Assembly: GCA_947044405.1 (NCBI GenBank)
Contig: CAMRHE010000352.1
Span: 1,083,501 to 1,147,500 of the forward strand
Length of the DNA: 64,000 nucleotides
Direction of reading: 5' to 3'
Source: Leptodactylus fallax
Lineage: Eukaryota > Chordata > Amphibia > Anura > Leptodactylidae
Shown here: in pieces, positions 60,076 through 64,000 of the stretch
How the letters are laid out: the number at the start of each line of letters is the position of its first letter
Numbering within the stretch: position 1 is the stretch's first letter
The notes under the pieces: generated by a model
Told to the model about the DNA's origin: nothing
Databases searched by the model: none
The model's input: only the letters and a program-made list of their open reading frames with translations
Made by a program: the position numbers and the translations under genes

Positions 60076-60423
60076 AGGAAAAGTTGCAAAAGGAGCTAGA
60101 AGCTACAACTCAACGGTTTGAGGAGAAGGTTGCTGCTTATGACAAACTTGAGAAGATGAAAATTAGACTGCAGCAGGAACTAGAAGATGTAGGTGTAGAT
60201 CTTGATCATCAACGTCGGATGGTGTTAAATTTGGAAAGGAAGCAGAAAAAGTTTGATCAGCTGCTTGGTGAAGAGAAGACTCTTTCTGCTAGATATGCAG
60301 AAGAACGTGACCGTGCTGAAGCAGAGGCCATTGAATTGAAGGCCGAGTTAAAGAGGCTCAACAAGCAACTGTGCACTGAAATGGAGGATTTGGTTAGCTC
60401 CAAGGATGAAGTTGAGAAAAACC
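59656..60423 (+). other. Myosin II heavy-chain rod segment (captured)
   Basis: About 250 residues of clear homology to the non-muscle myosin II rod. In the host gene this region is split over several exons, whereas here it is continuous, which indicates an mRNA origin. An internal deletion of roughly 18-20 residues lies near 60335. Which paralogue (MYH9, MYH10 or another) cannot be settled by eye; the DMKKK-MEDS...GFLDS area looks most like MYH9. Confidence 0.9.
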
Positions 60424-60926
60424 TGGAATCTGTGCAGATATTGTATGAGAACAAAGCTAATGCTTATGAGATGCTGGAAAAGGCCGAGAGAGAATTGGAC
60501 CTCCAGATAGAAGACATGAGGATTCAGTTTGAGGGAAACCTGTCTAATTTATCTGCTGAGATTGTAGATCTAAAAATGCTTGTTGCTAAATTAAAGGTGC
60601 AAGTGAACAAGCAGGAGGAAATCAAGAAACAGCTGGAGTTTCAGATGGATCAAGTGAAGCGTGAATCAGAAATAAAGTTGGAAGAGCGCACTTCTCAGAT
60701 TGAACAGTTAAAAACCGAAGTGGAATCTAAAAAAGAAGAATTGGATCGATTGCAGCAGTCTTTATCCAATACGGAACAGTCGGCATCTGCACTATCTTCA
60801 AAGCCGGCAACACTAGAAGATGAGAGAGACTCGCTGCAGAGCCTGTTAACCTCTAAAGAATCAGAGCTGTTATCCCTGAAAAATGTGATTCAAGAAATAG
60901 TCTTTATTCAACCAAGAGCAAGATAA
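60033..60926 (+). CDS. Captured-gene ORF, part 2: myosin II rod continued
   Basis: The second frame carries the continuation of the rod: [60 protein letters not shown] and [20 protein letters not shown], all characteristic of MYH9/MYH10-class tails. Relative to those proteins about 18-20 residues seem to be missing after [10 protein letters not shown]. Similarity weakens beyond about 60430 and further coiled coil of unknown origin follows ([34 protein letters not shown]). The frame is lost near 60897-60900. The true protein presumably continued directly from part 1, so the ATG here is not a real start. Confidence 0.9.
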   Translation: MEDSIGFLDSVEELKEKLQKELEATTQRFEEKVAAYDKLEKMKIRLQQELEDVGVDLDHQRRMVLNLERKQKKFDQLLGEEKTLSARYAEERDRAEAEAIELKAELKRLNKQLCTEMEDLVSSKDEVEKNLESVQILYENKANAYEMLEKAERELDLQIEDMRIQFEGNLSNLSAEIVDLKMLVAKLKVQVNKQEEIKKQLEFQMDQVKRESEIKLEERTSQIEQLKTEVESKKEELDRLQQSLSNTEQSASALSSKPATLEDERDSLQSLLTSKESELLSLKNVIQEIVFIQPRAR

Positions 60927-60952
60927 GAGAGCCACTGAGATACGAGACTTGA

Positions 60953-62518
60953 ATGAAAGACTTGACAAAAAGTCTGCAGATGATGTTGGAGGATCAATCC
61001 AATATAATTCAGGGAACAGTGGGGGAAGCAGAAAATATTATCCAGGATGCTGACCTGACAAATATTAGAATAACATTGCAGAATATCCTAGAATTAGGAG
61101 GCATAGTGAATAAAGAGATGGCATCTACATCTGCTGCCACAGAAGATGTCAGGAAGATTGAGGAAGTTCTGCAAGTTGCAATAGTAAAAACTGAGATGGA
61201 GGCTGTGCAGAAAAATGTGGCAGTGAAGAAAGTTCCGGAACTGGAATCAGAGATTTGTGCGCTACAGAAGGTTTTAGAATTAGAGAAAGCTGCCAGCATA
61301 GAGGCAGAGAAAGCAGAGACATTAAGTCAGCCAGAACATGTAACCAAAAAGCATCTGGGTACTGACAGTAAAAACTGTGATGTTGAAAACTTGGTATCCC
61401 AGTCCTCCGATGTTAGCACAGGGAATGAGAATAACTTGAAGAATGTTGAGATGACGATGTCACCAGCTCCTGTACTGTCAGAAAGGAGTTGGCACGAAAA
61501 TTCTTGTAATCTATCACAGCCCCGCAACATGCCTCCAGGAAGTTATGCGTATGAGAAAGAGGAAGTAAGACTAGAGTATGGAAGTGTTTCTACTGCTGCC
61601 GTACAGGTGTGGAAGCATTATACAGAAACCATTCCAATATATGATGTGGCAGTTGTTAAAGACATACCAGAAAATGTAGTTCAGCGTGAGCCATTTTGTA
61701 AGGGTGTACTGTATGGCCCTTGTGCAGAAGGAGAAGATATTGCAGTACAGAGCTTGTGTATCTCAAACAAAGAGGAGAGCAAGCAGCCTATGTCTCCTAA
61801 ACTTCTAAGCCGTGATAGTGATGGCAAAGTTTGCTTTGAGATGAAGGTTACAGAAAAGATACCCGTGAAATATTCATACTCTAAAGACATTGATGTGCAT
61901 GAAGTACGTGTTAGTTGGTATCTGGGCTCCTGTGGATTCGTCATAGGAGAAGATGAAGATTCTTGCGGCTATTCACTAGATGAATCGAGGTCATGCAATG
62001 GGATGGCTGAAGAGTACGGCGAGAAATGTGATGAAAATGATGTGATCCCTTGTATGGCGAATTTTGAAGGTAATGAAGGAGAACTTGCCTTTGTACGGAA
62101 TGGCCAGGATCTTGGCGTAGCATTTAAAGTGCTGAAAAAACGGAAAACTCGATTTAGCGGAATTTGGAAGAAGAGACCACCAGATTGGGACTTTAAAGTG
62201 ATGAGAAAACGGAGAACTCGACGGAGCAGTATTTGGAAGAAAATACCGCCAGATTGGGACTTCTGGAGAGACACTGGACAGGCATACTTGGTTGAAAAGG
62301 GACTTCGTCATAGGATGTCTCGTCCCATTGTAGCTCACCCCATGGGTAGTGAGCTGAGGGGGAGGGTATGTAAGTATGTGAGCCAGAGGGCGCTGTTGAG
62401 CGACCCAGGCCATACCAGAAAAGGCTCTCAGCCACGCCTTTGGGTGGTGGCGTGTAACTCCAGAGGGCTGGAGTATCCTGCACAGAGCAGGAAATGGTGG
62501 ACCCAACTGGACAGATAG
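60953..62518 (+). CDS. Captured-gene ORF, part 3: linker, hnRNP U-type SPRY segment and basic repeats
   Basis: A third frame, entered after a further one-base shift in the A5 run near 60971. It holds more coiled coil (to about 61320), a linker of unknown origin ([20 protein letters not shown]), then from 61823 [53 protein letters not shown] and [12 protein letters not shown], the SPRY domain of hnRNP U. The SPRY segment stops short of the last strands. It is followed by two copies of a basic 23-residue unit with IWKK and PPDWD, and a tail that reads through the polypurine tract and 150 bases into the 3' LTR. The hnRNP U SAP, NTPase and RGG parts are absent. Confidence 0.9.
   Translation: MKDLTKSLQMMLEDQSNIIQGTVGEAENIIQDADLTNIRITLQNILELGGIVNKEMASTSAATEDVRKIEEVLQVAIVKTEMEAVQKNVAVKKVPELESEICALQKVLELEKAASIEAEKAETLSQPEHVTKKHLGTDSKNCDVENLVSQSSDVSTGNENNLKNVEMTMSPAPVLSERSWHENSCNLSQPRNMPPGSYAYEKEEVRLEYGSVSTAAVQVWKHYTETIPIYDVAVVKDIPENVVQREPFCKGVLYGPCAEGEDIAVQSLCISNKEESKQPMSPKLLSRDSDGKVCFEMKVTEKIPVKYSYSKDIDVHEVRVSWYLGSCGFVIGEDEDSCGYSLDESRSCNGMAEEYGEKCDENDVIPCMANFEGNEGELAFVRNGQDLGVAFKVLKKRKTRFSGIWKKRPPDWDFKVMRKRRTRRSSIWKKIPPDWDFWRDTGQAYLVEKGLRHRMSRPIVAHPMGSELRGRVCKYVSQRALLSDPGHTRKGSQPRLWVVACNSRGLEYPAQSRKWWTQLDR
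61823..62131 (+). other. hnRNP U-type SPRY domain segment (captured, C-terminally truncated)
   Basis: About 103 residues with strong similarity to the SPRY domain of hnRNP U, including the stretches [30 protein letters not shown] and NGQDLGVAF. Cysteines are unusually frequent ([32 protein letters not shown]). The final strands of a normal SPRY fold are missing, replaced by a duplicated basic unit. Confidence 0.92.
62123..62260 (+). repeat. 69-bp in-frame tandem duplication
   Basis: TTTAAAGTGCTGAAAAAACG at 62123 and TTTAAAGTGATGAGAAAACG at 62192 start two 69-bp units encoding 23 residues each (FKV...KR.TR..(S)(G/S)IWKK.PPDWD). The first three residues of unit 1 are also the last of the SPRY homology. 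Confidence 0.93.
62356..62366 (+). other. Polypurine tract
   Basis: GAGGGGGAGGG followed by TA lies immediately before the 3' LTR, where plus-strand DNA synthesis of an LTR element is primed. It is also part of the open reading frame. Confidence 0.88.
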
Positions 62519-62793
62519 ACGGTCTGTGCCAGCAGGGCTGAGGTCCACCGGAGACTCTTTGCTAGAGCTGAGCAAGAGTCAGGCTAGTGAGAGGCTCTAT
62601 AAGTGAGTTAGGGCCCTAACTGCGGCCTAGGTTTCGTTTGTTGTTTTGTTATGTTGCCCTTAAGCTGTAATAAAGCCACTTTGTTTTAAATTGGCACCGT
62701 CTGAACGCTGTCTCACCGGCGCCCAGTACCACGAACCACCGCTGTTGGGACCAGGAAAAGCCACCATTTGAGTCTAAATTCCCCAAGCTGTCA
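62369..62793 (+). repeat. 3' LTR (425 bp)
   Basis: It begins TGTAAGTATGTGAGCC and ends AGCTGTCA, giving the canonical TG...CA. AATAAA lies near 62669. The end of the captured ORF (to 62518) lies inside it. Confidence 0.95.
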
Positions 62794-63552
62794 TAATTGG
62801 CATCATCTTTTAATTGTCCTTTAATTTATTTTGGGCGTTAGAAGGCTTACAAGTGTAACAGCAATTGCCTAGATTTACAAGAAAATTTCCCAAACTCATT
62901 TTTTAGGGTCCACTTCAGTTTTCAAGGGGATTATAAAGGCCTATAAATAAGAAACCCCCATCAAATCACCCCATATCCAAAACAGCACCCCTCAAACTAT
63001 TCAAAATAGCATTTGGGAAGTTTGCTAACCCTTTAGGCATTTTACAGGAATTAAAACAATATGGAGGTGAAATGTAGGCGTTTCCATTTTTTTTTTTCAC
63101 TAATACATTCATTTATCCCTACAATTAACATATTCACGAGGGATTAAAGGAGAAAATGCATCTCACAGTTTGTTACACAATTTCTCCCGAGCACAGAAAT
63201 ACCCCACATGTGGATGTAGACTGATGGTTGGATACACGGCAGCACGTGGAGGGAAAGGAGCAACACTGGTTTTGAAAAGCAGATTTTGTTGGAATAGTTT
63301 TTAGGTGCCATTTCTCATTTGCAGAGCACCTAGAGTAAGAATACAATGGAAACCCTCCAAAAGTGACTTATTTTGGAAACTACAACGTTCACATAATTTA
63401 TCAAGGGGTATAGTGACCATTTTCACCCCACAGCTTTTCACAGATTTTAGTAACATTGGGATGTGTAAATTAAAAATGACTAAAACTTCACTTTATCCCT
63501 AAAGTTTTAATTTTCACAAGGGGTTAAAGGAAAAAAAGCACCCCTCAGTATG
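62794..63552. repeat. Dispersed frog repeat, family A, right side of the LTR insertion
   Basis: TTGGCATCATCTTTTAATTG and TTTAATTTATTTTGGGCGTT match 31700-31745, followed by further internal units (GTGACTTATTTTGGAAACTA, GGGGTTAAAGGAAAAAAAGC) as at 32560-33130. Confidence 0.8.
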
Positions 63553-64000
63553 TTAAAGGGAGTCTATCATTAGAAAAACACCTTTTTATCTAATGGCACG
63601 TTGAAATAGCCTTTAAAGAGGCTATTCTACTCTTACCTTCCAATCTTTTCTTCTCCCCGCCGTTTCTGATAAAAAACGGCGGCCCGGAAGAGCCGACTGC
63701 GCATGCCCTGGCCGCCATTTTCCAGTAGTCTGTTACAATGCTGCATCCGATGCCTGCGAAAGGCAAAAGATACGGAGAAGAGGAAGAGGGGAGTGAACAC
63801 AATGAGCTAAGGGGCGGTGGAAAGTTATGACGCGGGGGGCGCTCGGAGCACAGGGGGAACGCCATCGGTGCTCCGTGACCGTAATTAGCATAACAGAAGA
63901 AACGGATATTTATCAGAAACGGAGGGGAGAAGAAAAAAATGGAAGGTAGAAGTAGAATAGACTTTTTAAAGGCTATTCCAACGTGCCATTAGTTAAAAAC
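63553..64000. mobile_element. TTAA-flanked MITE family 2, cut by the right window edge
   Basis: It begins TTAAAGGGAGTCTATCATTA, with the arm GGCACGTTGAAATAGCCTTT mirrored at 63965-63995 (AAAGGCTATTCCAACGTGCC). The last bases of the right arm and the second TTAA lie outside the window. An inner palindrome (CCGCCGTTTCTGATAAAAAACGGCGG) lies at 63658. Related copy at 55150-55473. Confidence 0.88.

Larger units (their letters stand above)
57610..62793 (+). mobile_element. LTR retroelement carrying captured host coding sequence, without pol
   Basis: Two direct repeats of 425 bp bound a 4334-bp interior. A polypurine tract precedes the right repeat and a TGG-starting primer-site candidate follows the left one. 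The interior has one long coding region in the same direction as the LTRs. That region encodes coiled coil with a myosin II rod segment and an hnRNP U-type SPRY segment. No protease, RT, RNase H, integrase or zinc-knuckle motif is visible in any frame, so it must have been mobilised in trans. The target duplication is imperfect (TATTG before, TAATTG after). It is antisense to ZMYND8 and intronless, which points to capture through RNA. Confidence 0.9.

Noticed and set aside
58600..62518. A complete host myosin gene or pseudogene at this locus
   Set aside because: Only part of the rod is present, flanked by non-myosin coiled coil and an hnRNP U segment, all between two LTRs and without introns. 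A normal gene or simple processed pseudogene does not fit.

Overview
This window is vertebrate nuclear DNA, most likely from a frog (anuran). The only host gene I can support is ZMYND8 (RACK7, a chromatin reader with PHD, bromo, PWWP and MYND domains) on the minus strand. Six coding exons are visible, in transcription order 54236-53755, 51057-50917, 23708-23556, 23462-22949, 22421-22032 and 6491-6307. They are separated by introns of about 2.7, 27.2, 0.09, 0.53 and 15.5 kb. They encode the part from the end of the PWWP domain to just before the C-terminal coiled coil and MYND finger. Earlier exons lie beyond the right edge and later exons beyond the left edge. All splice phases agree. The one coding anomaly is an extra base in an A7 run of exon 23462-22949.

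Almost everything else is transposable-element DNA inside ZMYND8 introns. The mix fits an anuran: Tc1/mariner elements (1-1516, 2943-4508, 33190-35813 with a second one nested at 34533-35547, 37710-39286, a decayed one at 39361-40651, and fragments), L2-type LINEs (about 20450, 41970, 49070, 55950), DIRS-like and Penelope-like retroelements (12.7-15.5 kb, 37.1-37.7 kb, 44.7-45.2 kb), a non-autonomous hAT element with its 8-bp target duplication (7762-8801), and many TTAA-flanked foldback MITEs. There are also two copies (15.9-18.1 kb and 29.0-30.9 kb) of a cysteine-rich transposon-type gene whose superfamily I cannot name. Tandem repeats of about 111 bp occur at 9.5-9.8 kb, with diverged relatives at 11.4-12.5 kb and 46.8 kb.

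The outstanding feature is 57610-62793. It is a young LTR retroelement with 425-bp LTRs differing at about seven positions, a primer-binding-site candidate and a polypurine tract. Its interior holds no recognisable gag, protease, reverse transcriptase or integrase. Instead it carries one long coding region, now broken by frameshifts, that encodes a coiled-coil protein. Part of that protein is clearly derived from the rod of non-muscle myosin II heavy chain, and further on it contains most of an hnRNP U-type SPRY domain. It therefore looks like a non-autonomous LTR element that captured at least two unrelated host mRNAs. It lies on the strand opposite to ZMYND8, presumably in an upstream ZMYND8 intron, and it interrupts a common dispersed repeat.

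There are no rRNA or tRNA genes, CRISPR arrays, operons or bacterial features. Stretches not listed are AT-rich intronic sequence with simple repeats in which I see no gene.
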